64,000 nucleotides of DNA from Desulfosporosinus hippei DSM 8344 (GCF_900100785.1 NZ_FNCP01000018.1:1-64000), one strand, 5' to 3'; positions 27,905-37,270 are shown, counted from the first letter of the stretch. Notes: generated by a model not told the origin, from the letters alone. Translations and numbers: made by a program.

Positions 27905-28864
27905 ATGTTACGAATTGCTAAACTGGAATTATACATCATCTTAGCTGCCCTGATCATAGCATCCTTGATTATCGCTTTATTCTGGGCCCTGAATCAGAGA
28001 GACGCACCTGCCGCTGCCTTCAAACAGCCTCCTCCGGTGACGGCAGCTGACCAAGCAGATCCAAATACGGATGCAGATGCAGATGAGGATACAGATGCGG
28101 CAACGCCTTCAGACTCTGCCTCAGCCTCTACCTCTGCTTCTGCCTCTACCTCTGCTTCTGCCTCTACCTCTGCTTCTGCCTCTGCCTCTGCCTCTGCCTC
28201 TGCCTCTGCCTCTGAGAAGCCTGCTCCCGATCCGGTTGCCGAGGTAAACAAGGTTACCCAACAAGGGTTAGCTCAAATCACTGAGCTGACCACCGTCAAA
28301 GCCCTTGTCTTCGGAGATGCTGTGGCTGCAAGTCAAGGCGCTTCCAATAAGGATGAACTGGGCTGGCACGCTTTAGTTACCAAGGAGCTTCAAGCTAAAT
28401 ACCCGGGAAATTTTCAGTGGGTTTTTAAAACCACTGATCAAGCCACAGTCAATGATGTGTTGACTTATGTTCCTGAAGTGACCCCGGATACAGATCTGAT
28501 TATTCTCTGCTTTGGCAGAAATGACTGGACTCTGCTGACTACAAAAGATTTCAAGCAAAAGTACGAGGAGCTGCTCAGCGAACTTAAAGCCCTAAATCCT
28601 AAGGCTGACATCTTCATAGTCATCGAACCGCCTGTAAAAAACATTGAGAACAATAATAAGTCCTTCCCCTTTCGCCAGGTTCTGATTGATCTGGGGAAAA
28701 AGCACCGGCTTCCGGTAATCGACCAATGGTCTGGCTTTATCCAGGATCCGGCTCCTCTGGCTGAGTTATTGGCAGATGGGGTAAATCCCAATGATAAGGG
28801 GTATAGGATTTTTGCGGATGGGGTGTTGAAGGGGTTGGAGAGGGTTTTGGCGGGTAAGAATTAA
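27905..28864 (+). CDS. membrane-anchored SGNH-fold protein lacking catalytic Ser and His
   Basis: The 319-residue protein has one N-terminal membrane anchor (residues about 9-29). A low-complexity Asp/Ala then Ser/Ala/Thr linker (about 50-105) follows, then an SGNH/GDSL-type domain. Block I reads VFGDAVAASQGA where the family has GDS, so the nucleophile position is Ala. Block III is present as CFGRNDW. Block V reads DGVNPNDKGY where DGxHPND is usual, so the catalytic His position is Asn. It would sit outside the membrane on a flexible stalk. It is divergent from cpsC and probably linked to polysaccharide binding rather than deacetylation (inference). Confidence 0.8.
   Translation: MLRIAKLELYIILAALIIASLIIALFWALNQRDAPAAAFKQPPPVTAADQADPNTDADADEDTDAATPSDSASASTSASASTSASASTSASASASASASASASEKPAPDPVAEVNKVTQQGLAQITELTTVKALVFGDAVAASQGASNKDELGWHALVTKELQAKYPGNFQWVFKTTDQATVNDVLTYVPEVTPDTDLIILCFGRNDWTLLTTKDFKQKYEELLSELKALNPKADIFIVIEPPVKNIENNNKSFPFRQVLIDLGKKHRLPVIDQWSGFIQDPAPLAELLADGVNPNDKGYRIFADGVLKGLERVLAGKN
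28119..28214 (+). repeat. in-frame hexanucleotide repeat encoding a Ser/Ala/Thr stalk
   Basis: Tandem TCTGCC/TCTACC/TCTGCT hexamers encode alternating Ser-Ala and Ser-Thr. Because the unit is six bases, gain or loss changes stalk length without breaking frame. Confidence 0.85.
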
Positions 28865-28931
28865 CCCCTCGAAGAAATAAGGGTATAGTCCGAACATTAC
28901 TAAGCCAATTAAGGTTTATACGATAGTGAGT

Positions 28932-28963
28932 AAGGAGCCGTCTGCTATAGCAGTCGGCTCCTT
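28932..28963. terminator. terminator between convergent genes
   Basis: AAGGAGCCG and CGGCTCCTT enclose an inner CTGC-TATA-GCAG stem. It lies between the SGNH-fold gene and the oppositely oriented surface-protein gene. Confidence 0.8.
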
Positions 28964-29007
28964 ATATTTCCTAGGCAAAAGTAAACGTTGAGATTTTACG
29001 TCTAAGC

Positions 29008-31623
29008 TTATCTAAAAACTATTGTCCATTCAACGGAGTTTTGATCTTTAAATTCAATTTCTTTTCCCCTAAGATTGCTTAGCTTTGCTTCTCCCCATGA
29101 CTTACCTAACATAGCCCCTATTGCGGTTCTAATGCTTTCTCTCCCAGCTTCGTTACTGGGACTTATCCAAGTGCTACTCCCAGCTTTCACAAAAGTTGGG
29201 AGAACCCCAATGGAAGAGGTAAGCAGGTTTTTGATTCCCATGGTGCTTAATAGAGTAGTCTCTTCTCCGGCTTTAATATCGGCAGTAATGGTGTGGGTAG
29301 TGTTATTAATTGACATTGTTGCCCATTCATTATTTAAGTTTCCTGTAGAGGTTCCCAAGTCAAGTCTCAAACTGACACTACTAGAGCTATAGTCAGATTT
29401 GGAGAGAGTGCCATTAAGAGTTACGTAAGAACCAAACAATGAACGTAATGAACCTATGCTGACATCTCCACCACTAATCGTACCACCGAGAAGGTTAGAC
29501 ATAGTTATTGGACTGCTTAAAGAGAAGGTTTTGTTTGAAAAGCTAACTGTACCTAAGAAAGGGGAAACAAGGCTATTTAGTTGTAATGTACTCCCCGCAG
29601 GATCGGAATTGATTTGAATACCTGTAATCCTTTGATCAGGATTAGTAATGCCAGTCAAATCTGCCGTTTTACTTGTTCCATTTACCGTAACAACCGGTAT
29701 TACATTGGCTGAGCCGTTCTTGATAGCAAAATCAGAAATCTTTGTTGCAGTGGTAGTTCCACCATTATTCCCGCCACCACCGCCGCTTCCACCAGTGGAA
29801 GGAGTTCCGGGAGGTGCACTGGGAGTGGAGGTCGTATTCTCGCCGTTAACTTTTCCGCCGCCGCTGACCACTGTCCCCGTCGAACCAGAGTCTAAGCTGC
29901 CAATGCTCGAACCCTTTGGAATAGTGATGTCAGTTTTCACATCAGTTTTCATTGACTCAACAACAGTTTTTTCTGCCAAGGCCAGTTTCCCTTGCGATTG
30001 TACTTCAACTTCTTTAAAGCTTCCTTCTAAAGTAACCTTTTGTTCCGGGGTTTCTGTGTTCACAACAACGTTTGGAACAACCGCGCCTGCTGCGGCCTTT
30101 AAGGTAACCTGACTCTCTACTACCACCGGCTCAGTGAAAGTTCCTCTTAACTCAACAACTGGATCTTGCCCAGGGGTACTTGTAATTGTAACTACCCCCA
30201 TCTTAGCGCCATTAGCATCAAGGATGGCGAAGCTGCGAACTACTGTATCCCCAATGTTTGTAGTCCCTGAGGCCTCAACCCGCACATCACTGTCGCTGTC
30301 AACGGTAAGAACCCCGGCGTTAGTATTCTTGATATGAATACTGTCTGACGCTCCGGAGAGGACAACAATGTTAGCAGCAGTTACGCCGTCAATCGTTGAG
30401 GTTCCTTTCTCACCCGGATCCACGAAGATGGTTCCTTTGACGGTGAGGTTCTTGAGGGTAATATTATCGCCCTTAACATATACGCTGTAATTGGCCTTGG
30501 CATTTTGTAAAGTGATGTTATCACCTACGAGCATAACGTTATCCGCTAATTCTACCGGGGCAGCAGCATCTTTTGAACCGACGGTTTCTTTATCCGTAGA
30601 ATATGAAACAGCAGAAGTCAGAGCATTCATTCCTGCAGTAGGTACTACAGCCTCTCCCCCTACGGCAACCATATCATCTGTCGAGAGGTTCAGCTTAACA
30701 AATTCCTTGGTAGAATTGTCCAGTTGTTGATTAACCAAGACAACCGGTGATCCCGTCGAAGCAGCCAGCGGCACAACGGCTAAGGCGTCAACTAAGGTTT
30801 CCCCATTAGCTACATAGACCTTGTGGTTTTTGTAGGACTTGGTAAAGCCCTTGAGGATCTGGACGTTGGTGTCATACTTGGAAAGACCGGAATATCTTTT
30901 AACATTACCTTTTAATTGCCCTTTGACTGCATCTGACACTACGGCTGTTCCGCCCACCACGTAGGATTCCTTAACCTTGTCGCCAAGGCTATCCAGATAG
31001 GTCTTGACCGAGGCGGGCAGCTGTCCCTGGGTCGTGGTTAAGATCGGCATTTCCTGGGCAGCGGCGATTGAAGCAACGGATAAGGCATCCGCCGGAGTTA
31101 GATAACCGGCAGCAACTACCACCTTAGATACGTTGACTCCTTGCTTAGCCATTTCCTTAGCTATGTTGACTGAGGTTTCATATTGATCATAGCCACCGAG
31201 CTGAACGGGAGTTATGCCCAGGGCACTGATTTCATTAAGTACGGATTGTTTAATCACCGCTGTACCACTGGTAATATAGACTTTTTTAGGTTTGAGACGA
31301 AGTAATTCAGCCTTTGCTGAAGCATTCAAGGTTTGTCCGTTGTCCGTTAACAGGATGGGAGCCTTCAATTTAGCCGCCAAAGGCCCTGCCGCGAGGGCAT
31401 CCACCAGGGAGTAGCTCATTCCGGCTGAAAGAACGACACTATCACTGGTTCCTGTCCAACCCTTTTGGGCCATCAGTGCGGCAGTTGCATACTGGTCATA
31501 CCCGCCAATTCTGGTCACTGCGCTGGGTGTTGCTGCATTTGCCACAGCAGGTGCTATGGTTGCTGACAAAGCAACTGCCACAGCCATGCACCCATTCAAG
31601 ACTTTTTGTTTTGTTTTCTTCAT
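29008..31623 (-). CDS. cell-wall-binding repeat 2 surface protein
   Basis: It is secreted: MKKTKQKVLNGCMAVAVALS to VANA is a signal peptide. Three CWB2 repeats follow (about 30-330), each with a RIGGYDQYATAALMA-, QLGGYDQYETSVNIA- or RYSGLSKYDTNVQIL-like start. These bind cell-wall polymers non-covalently. A beta-solenoid-like region (about 350-600) and a Gly/Thr-rich linker near 620 lead to an unrecognised C-terminal domain. I choose the ATG at 31621-31623 with AGAGGAGG upstream, 10 residues shorter than the longest reading, giving 871 residues. Likely an S-layer or adhesion-type protein. Ligand unknown. Confidence 0.85.
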   Translation of the reverse strand: MKKTKQKVLNGCMAVAVALSATIAPAVANAATPSAVTRIGGYDQYATAALMAQKGWTGTSDSVVLSAGMSYSLVDALAAGPLAAKLKAPILLTDNGQTLNASAKAELLRLKPKKVYITSGTAVIKQSVLNEISALGITPVQLGGYDQYETSVNIAKEMAKQGVNVSKVVVAAGYLTPADALSVASIAAAQEMPILTTTQGQLPASVKTYLDSLGDKVKESYVVGGTAVVSDAVKGQLKGNVKRYSGLSKYDTNVQILKGFTKSYKNHKVYVANGETLVDALAVVPLAASTGSPVVLVNQQLDNSTKEFVKLNLSTDDMVAVGGEAVVPTAGMNALTSAVSYSTDKETVGSKDAAAPVELADNVMLVGDNITLQNAKANYSVYVKGDNITLKNLTVKGTIFVDPGEKGTSTIDGVTAANIVVLSGASDSIHIKNTNAGVLTVDSDSDVRVEASGTTNIGDTVVRSFAILDANGAKMGVVTITSTPGQDPVVELRGTFTEPVVVESQVTLKAAAGAVVPNVVVNTETPEQKVTLEGSFKEVEVQSQGKLALAEKTVVESMKTDVKTDITIPKGSSIGSLDSGSTGTVVSGGGKVNGENTTSTPSAPPGTPSTGGSGGGGGNNGGTTTATKISDFAIKNGSANVIPVVTVNGTSKTADLTGITNPDQRITGIQINSDPAGSTLQLNSLVSPFLGTVSFSNKTFSLSSPITMSNLLGGTISGGDVSIGSLRSLFGSYVTLNGTLSKSDYSSSSVSLRLDLGTSTGNLNNEWATMSINNTTHTITADIKAGEETTLLSTMGIKNLLTSSIGVLPTFVKAGSSTWISPSNEAGRESIRTAIGAMLGKSWGEAKLSNLRGKEIEFKDQNSVEWTIVFR

Positions 31624-31836
31624 GATTTTACCTCCTCTTACTGTTCTTAACACTTTTACGACGACGATCTATGAGTGGTGCGGAACCGTTTTATATATTG
31701 ATAATAAACCAATTAAGGTAAAATGTCCCTCACCTGTAAAAAGTTATTTCATTTACTTCGCTATTTCCATGGATAATCCTGCAATTAATATCTAGATATT
31801 TCTATATTTTTGACTTTTAGCTAATTTTTGGCCACA

Positions 31837-31873
31837 AAAAAAGAAAGAACAATTTTACAGCAATCGTTCTTTC
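31837..31873 (-). terminator. terminator after the small membrane peptide gene
   Basis: Minus strand AGAAAGAAC pairs with GTTCTTTCT and is followed by a run of Ts. Confidence 0.75.
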
Positions 31874-31911
31874 TCCGTTGTTTCTATTAAATTCATAGGA
31901 TTGAATATTGC

Positions 31912-32028
31912 CTAGATCATATTGATCAGGAAGACTATTCCGGTAATAATTCCTGCTAATACAACAGCCATAAGTATGATATACATATTTTGCTTCTTGC
32001 GATTAAGCTTATGCCAAGGTAAGCCCAT
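31912..32028 (-). CDS. 38-residue single-pass membrane peptide
   Basis: A short ORF begins at ATG with a strong GAAGGAGG site upstream and ends 39 bp before a terminator hairpin. The peptide has a basic N-terminus (MGLPWHKLNRKKQ) followed by one hydrophobic helix (MYIILMAVVLAGIITGIVFL). The composition, ribosome-binding site and terminator argue for a real gene. No family recognised. It lies downstream of rng in the same orientation. Confidence 0.6.
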   Translation of the reverse strand: MGLPWHKLNRKKQNMYIILMAVVLAGIITGIVFLINMI

Positions 32029-32131
32029 GTGCTGACTGCCTCCTTCTGTAAAACGACTCACAAAAATACCTTATTACAGAATACGACAATAATCAAGACA
32101 AGGATTGAAAAAATTTAAACAAAAATATTGG

Positions 32132-33427
32132 CTATAACTCTCCTCGCACCCTGCCGCTCCCATCACAGTTGGGGCAGGGGGAAGTATAGCGAACCACCAG
32201 GGTCTGACCAACTTTCTTCCGCGTCATTTCCACCAGCCCAAGTTGAGTCAGCCCCAAAACCTGAGATTTTGTTTTATCCCGAGCACAGGCCGTTTCCAGG
32301 GCCTGAATCACGCTTTTCCGAGCCTCTTCCGTGGTCATATCGATAAAGTCGATAATAATAATCCCGCCTAAATTCCTCAGCCTCAGCTGACGGGCAATTT
32401 CCCAAGCAGCCTCCAGGTTCGTGTGAACCACAGTTTCTTCTAAGGATCGCTGACCCACATACTTTCCCGTGTTAACATCGATGACGATCAAGGCCTCTGT
32501 TTGCTGAATGACCAGATACCCTCCGCTTTTCAGCCAGACTTTAGACCGCAGAGCTTTGCGGATCTCGTCATCCACCCCATAGTTAGCAAAGAGGTCTTTT
32601 ACCGGAACTACAAAAACCTGTTGGGCAGCAGGATGTTCAATGTCCCGCAAAGCTTTGCGCAAAATTTTCCCTACTTCATCGTGATCAACAGTGATTTTCT
32701 CAACATCCTGATCAATCCAGTCCCGGATCAAGCGAGAGATCAGATCGACATCCTTATGCACCAGCCCCGGTACTGAAACATGGGGGATTTTGGGCAGTAA
32801 AGCTTGCCAATAAGCAACCAGCTGGGCAATGTCATCCTTGATCTCGTCACCATCAATCCCTTCAGCCAGAGTCCGGACAATGACTCCCATACCTTCGGGC
32901 TTTGCTGCTGCGGCCAAGTCTTTTAAGCGAGTACGTTCATTATTATCCTGAATCTTCCGGGACACTCCAATATAACTAACCTGAGGTAAAAGGACCACAT
33001 ATCTCCCCGGCAAGGTGATGTTAACACTAATTCGGGCCCCTTTAGTCCCCACGGGTTCCTTCGTTACCTGAACTAAAAGCTCCTGGCGAGGCTTAAGAAC
33101 ATTCTCAATCCGCTCCTGAATAATCGACGCTTTTTCCTCTTCATCGAAACGAGGAGGAATGGCATCTCCCACATACAGAAAAGCATTCTTATCTAAGCCA
33201 ATATCCACAAAAGCGGCCTGCATACCGGGAAGGACATTCTCAACTCTCCCCCGATAAATATTCCCGACCATGTGGGTCGAACCACCCTCATCTTCAAACA
33301 CTTCCATCAGCTCACCCTGCTCAAAGACAGCGGCGCGAATCTTTTGCAATTGATTGGAGCTGGATCCGGCACTTTGGCTTTGCAGAACGATTTCCTTCCG
33401 GCGGGGCTCCGCAGCTCGGTTTTTCAT
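32132..33427 (-). CDS. rng: ribonuclease E/G family protein
   Basis: The 431-residue RNase G-like enzyme cleaves single-stranded RNA. It has an S1-like region near 35-120 (MVGNIYRGRVENVLPGMQAAFVDIGLDKNAFLYVGD). The catalytic region has IDVNTGKYVGQ and IIIIDFIDM, supplying the two Mg-binding Asp residues, and the Zn-link motif CPNCDGSGR is at the C-terminus. An upstream in-frame GTG overlaps the GAGGAGG ribosome-binding site, so the ATG at 33425-33427 is preferred. It normally sits next to the radical SAM and DUF2344 genes, as here, but about 1 kb of repeats separates them. Confidence 0.92.
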   Translation of the reverse strand: MKNRAAEPRRKEIVLQSQSAGSSSNQLQKIRAAVFEQGELMEVFEDEGGSTHMVGNIYRGRVENVLPGMQAAFVDIGLDKNAFLYVGDAIPPRFDEEEKASIIQERIENVLKPRQELLVQVTKEPVGTKGARISVNITLPGRYVVLLPQVSYIGVSRKIQDNNERTRLKDLAAAAKPEGMGVIVRTLAEGIDGDEIKDDIAQLVAYWQALLPKIPHVSVPGLVHKDVDLISRLIRDWIDQDVEKITVDHDEVGKILRKALRDIEHPAAQQVFVVPVKDLFANYGVDDEIRKALRSKVWLKSGGYLVIQQTEALIVIDVNTGKYVGQRSLEETVVHTNLEAAWEIARQLRLRNLGGIIIIDFIDMTTEEARKSVIQALETACARDKTKSQVLGLTQLGLVEMTRKKVGQTLVVRYTSPCPNCDGSGRVRGEL

Positions 33428-33507
33428 TATTGTTAACACCTCCTCAGCGAACTTATGGGGAAACTTTGGGGAACTTGCATTACAACGCTCACCTCATGAC
33501 GTCGTGG

Positions 33508-33640
33508 GCCAAACTAAGGCTCAAGGGGTTTATGGAAGAGGCGGGGTTCCCGGCCAAAGCGGCGTCCTTGCCGCATGGCCGGCAGTGTACGTCCTGTACA
33601 CTGCCCCGCTTATGCAAGCACCCCTTTCGCCAAGTTTGGC
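33508..33640 (-). repeat. family 1 structured repeat, copy A
   Basis: Arms GCCAAACT (33508) and AGTTTGGC (33633) enclose a GGCCAAAGCGGC/GCCGCATGGCC hairpin and a GGCAGTGTAC/GTACACTGCC hairpin. The second stem differs from other copies (GGCGGGAAAC/GTTTCCCGCC) by paired changes, and so does the outer arm (AAGGGGT/ACCCCTT in place of TTTAATCCG/CGGATTAAA). Orientation as copy C. Confidence 0.8.
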
Positions 33641-33730
33641 TAGCCACTCCGTCAAAGAGGATCGCTCTTGTAAAGCTGCGTTCTAGGCTGGGTCATGAAT
33701 TATGTATTTCTTATAAGCTCCTTGCGCCGC

Positions 33731-34170
33731 TTATCCTCCGGCACCGATTCAGATGGTGCCATGCACGCAGCATGTCCCACTAAGCGGCCCGAGACCGTAT
33801 CCTGCTCCCGTCCGACCCTACTAGCCGGCAGCCCACCGCTTATCCTGCGGCACCGATTCAGATGGTGCACATGCACGCAGCATGTCCCACCAAGCGGCCT
33901 AAGATCGTATCCTGCTCCCGTCCAGCCCTACAAGCCAGCAACGCACCGCTTATCCTGCGGCACCGATTCAGATGGTGCACATGCACGAAGCATGTCCCAC
34001 CAAGCGACCTAAGATCGTATCCCTGCTCCCGTCCGTCCCTTCACTCCTGCAGCGCACTACTTATCCTCCGGCACCGATTCAGATGGTGCCATGCACGAAG
34101 CATGTCCCACCAAGCGGCCCGAGACCGTATCCAGCTCCCGTCCCGTCTCCTAGCCAGCGGCGCAAGTCCC
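33731..34170 (+). repeat. four-unit tandem array of about 110 bp
   Basis: Units start at 33731, 33840, 33950 and 34061 (periods 109, 110, 111). Each has the hairpin CCGCTTATCCTGCGG (or a variant), GGCACCGATTCAGATGGTGC, CATGTCCCAC and a CGTATCC-GCTCCCGTCC segment. Units diverge by substitutions and short indels. Open frames run through the array but no ribosome-binding site or protein-like composition supports coding. The array lies between family 1 copies A and B. Confidence 0.85.
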
Positions 34171-34208
34171 TTTCGGAGCCCCGCCCGCACACTACCCAAG
34201 AGACCTCA

Positions 34209-34431
34209 GAGGGAGGGGCACGAACACCGACGAGAGGCCTATGCGAGAGTCGTAGCCAAACTCGGCTTTAAATCCTCTTTCATAAAGCAGGGCGGGAAAC
34301 AGGACGTTTCCCGCCGGCCATGCGGCACGGACGCCGCTTTGGCCGGGAACCCTGCCTGCTCTCATCAAGATTTAAAGCCCAAGTTTGGCACGACGAACGC
34401 ATGGCCGAACAAGGTGTCGCGACCCTCCCGC
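34209..34431 (+). repeat. family 1 structured repeat, copy B
   Basis: Core 34255-34389 is bounded by GCCAAACTCGGC and GCCCAAGTTTGGC. The arm reads TTTAAATC/GATTTAAA, a paired change relative to TTTAATCC/GGATTAAA in copies C and D. Inner hairpins are GGGAAAC-AGGAC-GTTTCCC and GGCCATGCGGC/GCCGCTTTGGCC. Outer flanks GAGGG and GACCCTC extend the pairing. It is inverted relative to copies A and C. Confidence 0.85.
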
Positions 34432-34463
34432 CCCAAAGCTAGGGCCCTCAAAGCCCACTAAGC

Positions 34464-35168
34464 CTAACCAATCTCGATCGGCGAACTCTTCCCGCCCTCA
34501 TAACTCACATGCACCCCGGTCCGAATAACCTGCAGCTCATCCAACTCAATGGGCAGATTCTCAAGTTCCCTCAGACTGGCCAGCACTTCCTCCGGCCGGA
34601 CGCTTCCCGAGTTCCCCATCTCGACTTCCAGATCAAAGAGAACCTCATCCCCTTGAATCTTTCCTTCCAAATGCTTGACCCAAGGACGAATATCCTTATC
34701 CGTCGGCCCTTTTTTCGAGTAACGTGAAAAGGTTACATGCTCCCGTCCCAGCCAAGCTCCTACCGCTTCCTGCAAGCGTTCATCTTGAATCGGCAAAGCC
34801 ATGGGGACTCGTATGCGATAACTGGCAGCATTGAGCACAGCCATTAAGGACTTAGCTCCCGGATCCATGGCCCGCCCTTGGAGGAGCCGTATACCCGGGG
34901 GTAATTGCTCCTGAACCCGGGCTAACACTTCCCCTAAATCCACGTCTTCCCGGAGCTCTACATCCACATACTCCCGCTCCCCTTCAGTCCCTACCGCTAA
35001 GGCAAAACCAAAGGAGATCTTGGGACGAGGATTAAAACCTTCGGAATAACTCATATGGATTCCAGACCGTCGGATGGCCCGCTCAAAGACTCTTGTCAAA
35101 TCCAAGTGGGCAATATATCTGGCATCCTCAATTTTCGTATAGGCGATTCTTAGCCGCATGGCACTCAC
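34464..35168 (-). CDS. DUF2344 / TIGR03936-type radical SAM-associated protein
   Basis: The 234-residue protein has the family start LRIAYTKIEDARYIAHLDLTRVFERAIRRSG and YSEGFNPRPKISFGFALAVGTEGEREYVDVEL. Its ATG overlaps the stop of the radical SAM gene, so they are co-translated. In many clostridia and relatives this pair sits next to rng and the L21/L27 ribosomal protein genes, which suggests an RNA or ribosome-linked role. No reaction is established from sequence. Confidence 0.88.
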   Translation of the reverse strand: MSAMRLRIAYTKIEDARYIAHLDLTRVFERAIRRSGIHMSYSEGFNPRPKISFGFALAVGTEGEREYVDVELREDVDLGEVLARVQEQLPPGIRLLQGRAMDPGAKSLMAVLNAASYRIRVPMALPIQDERLQEAVGAWLGREHVTFSRYSKKGPTDKDIRPWVKHLEGKIQGDEVLFDLEVEMGNSGSVRPEEVLASLRELENLPIELDELQVIRTGVHVSYEGGKSSPIEIG

Positions 35169-37021
35169 CCTTTCAACTCAATCTGAACTCCTCTGCTCGG
35201 ACAAACTCCGCATCCGGTACAATCATTATGCCGGCAATCAATGGTCTTAGCTTCTTGGAGTGCCCGGTGGTGTTCTTCAATTAAAAACTGTTTTGACACG
35301 CCGCTCCCTATATGCTCCCAGGGTAAGACGTCATCATAATCCATCGCTCGATTGGCGTAAAAATGGGGGTCAAGTCCTAACTCTTTAAAGCCCTCCATCC
35401 AGACATCCTCTTTAAATTGGTCAGACCAACCATCGAAACGACAGCCATGTTTCACCGCCCATTCCAGGAGTTGGGCTAATTTGCGGTCTCCTTTGGCAAA
35501 GACAGCTTCCAGATAACTGGTGCTCATATCGTGATAGTTATATTTCAAGCGTCGATCTCTCAGCTTTTCTCTCAGGTATCTCTGCTTTAACTCTACAGAA
35601 GAACCTGCTTCTTGGGGTTCCCACTGAAAAGGAGTATGACTCTTGGGAACAAAGACGCTTGTAGAGATCGTCACTGTGATATTTCTCCGACCCAGCTTGG
35701 TCCCCAGATTAGCGACTTTTTTAGCCAGATCCACAATTCCATCAATGTCTGCCTGGGTTTCCGTAGGCAATCCCACCATAAAGTAGAGCTTAATCGTCGA
35801 CCAACCTTTTTTAAAGGCGGCTTCTGCTGCTTCCAGGAGATTTTGCTCCTCGACGCCTTTATTGATGACATCCCGCAAGCGTTGTGAACCTGCTTCCGGA
35901 GCAAAGGTCATACCGGATTTTCGTGCTTTCTGGACAGTTTCAGCCAGATCAACATCAAAGGAATCCACTCTGAGTGAAGGGAGAGAGACCCCTACCCCTT
36001 CTTCTCCGTGCTTTTCTAAAATGCCTTGAACGACAGGCTGAATACAGGAGTAATCCCCGGTGGAAAGTGAGGTGAGAGCGATCTGATCGTAGCCCGTGGC
36101 CCGGACTAACTCCTCAGTCTGCCTGAGCAGAGTCTCCGGTGAACGTTCCCGAACAGGCCTATAGATCATACCCGCTTGGCAGAACCGGCATCCTCTGGAG
36201 CAACCCCGCATAACCTCCAGCATCATTCGGTCGTGAACAATTTCCAGATAGGGGACCACCGGATCGGTAGGAAAATAAGCCTGATCCAAATCCGGCACAA
36301 TTGCCTTTTCCACCAGAGCCGGGAATCCTTCTTCGGCTTCTATTTTTTCAATGCGACCATCTTCTTTATAGGTTATATGGTAAAATTCCGGAACATAGAC
36401 CCCTTGGACCTGAGCAACTTTCCGTAAGAACTCTTTGCGGGAAACGGGGTTTTTCTTCTGCTCACCCACTAAGCGCAGGACTTCAGGCAGTTGTTCTTCA
36501 CTTTCTCCAATCAAAAAGAAGTCAATAAACCCGACGAGAGGTTCAGGATTATAGGCACAGGGGCCTCCGGCAATGACCCAAGGATCATCCGGTCCCCGCT
36601 CCTCTGTTCTCATGGGGATTCCCGCCAGATCCAGCATATTAAGAATGTTGGTGAAGCTCATTTCATACTGGAGGGTAAATCCCACTACATCAAACTCTTT
36701 AATCGGCTTAAATGATTCCAAGGCATAAAGGGGAATTTCTCGGTCCCTCAGTTCCTTCTCCATATCCACCCAAGGGGTAAAAACCCTTTCGCAAAGAAAT
36801 TCAGGGAAGGAGTTAACCAGATGGTAGAGGATTCTGGTTCCCAAATGGGACATTCCCACCTCATAAACATCCGGAAAGGCAAAAACCATCTGAACATCGG
36901 TTTTAGCCCAATCTTTTTTCATGACATTCCATTCTGATCCGATATATCGGCTAGGCTTTAATACTTTAGGTAAAAAGCGTTCGACCTGCCGGCGTATATC
37001 CGCCGCAGTATTATTACTCAT
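35165..37021 (-). CDS. TIGR03960-type B12-binding/radical SAM protein
   Basis: The 618-residue protein has an N-terminal B12-binding-like domain (QMVFAFPDVYEVGMSHLGTRILY near 43) and the radical SAM cluster motif MRGCSRGCRFCQAG near 280. A TIM-barrel follows (SLSTGDYS, FAPEAGSQRLRDVINKG). The C-terminus has extra cysteines (CRHNDCTGCGVC) that could bind a second cluster. The function of the family is not assigned. It is the promoter-proximal gene of the block with DUF2344 and rng. Confidence 0.88.
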   Translation of the reverse strand: MSNNTAADIRRQVERFLPKVLKPSRYIGSEWNVMKKDWAKTDVQMVFAFPDVYEVGMSHLGTRILYHLVNSFPEFLCERVFTPWVDMEKELRDREIPLYALESFKPIKEFDVVGFTLQYEMSFTNILNMLDLAGIPMRTEERGPDDPWVIAGGPCAYNPEPLVGFIDFFLIGESEEQLPEVLRLVGEQKKNPVSRKEFLRKVAQVQGVYVPEFYHITYKEDGRIEKIEAEEGFPALVEKAIVPDLDQAYFPTDPVVPYLEIVHDRMMLEVMRGCSRGCRFCQAGMIYRPVRERSPETLLRQTEELVRATGYDQIALTSLSTGDYSCIQPVVQGILEKHGEEGVGVSLPSLRVDSFDVDLAETVQKARKSGMTFAPEAGSQRLRDVINKGVEEQNLLEAAEAAFKKGWSTIKLYFMVGLPTETQADIDGIVDLAKKVANLGTKLGRRNITVTISTSVFVPKSHTPFQWEPQEAGSSVELKQRYLREKLRDRRLKYNYHDMSTSYLEAVFAKGDRKLAQLLEWAVKHGCRFDGWSDQFKEDVWMEGFKELGLDPHFYANRAMDYDDVLPWEHIGSGVSKQFLIEEHHRALQEAKTIDCRHNDCTGCGVCPSRGVQIELKG

Positions 37022-37270
37022 GGTGTCAGCGAGGCCTCCTTGTAGTATATTGTGAACTTAAATTATATCATATATAACCGTAATTCCCTAAAAATCCAAG
37101 GTATTAAGGATTCAATATTGATCAATTAGTTTTTTAAATTCTATGTTCTTGGCCGATCAAAACTACTAGTTGAAATTAGAACACTTTGCTGTGCCATCTA
37201 ATTTAACTTGATAAACTCCCTAATTTTGTATATACCTTGTATATACCGTCAAGAGAAAGAGGGTGGAACT

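Noticed and set aside
33731-34170. Possible CRISPR array
   Set aside because: Units of about 110 bp are contiguous, with no short repeat/unique spacer alternation and no cas genes nearby.
33862-34461. 199-residue open frame through the 110-bp array and family 1 copy B
   Set aside because: No ribosome-binding site, repetitive unnatural composition and frame shared only because the repeat lacks stops; treated as non-coding repeat.
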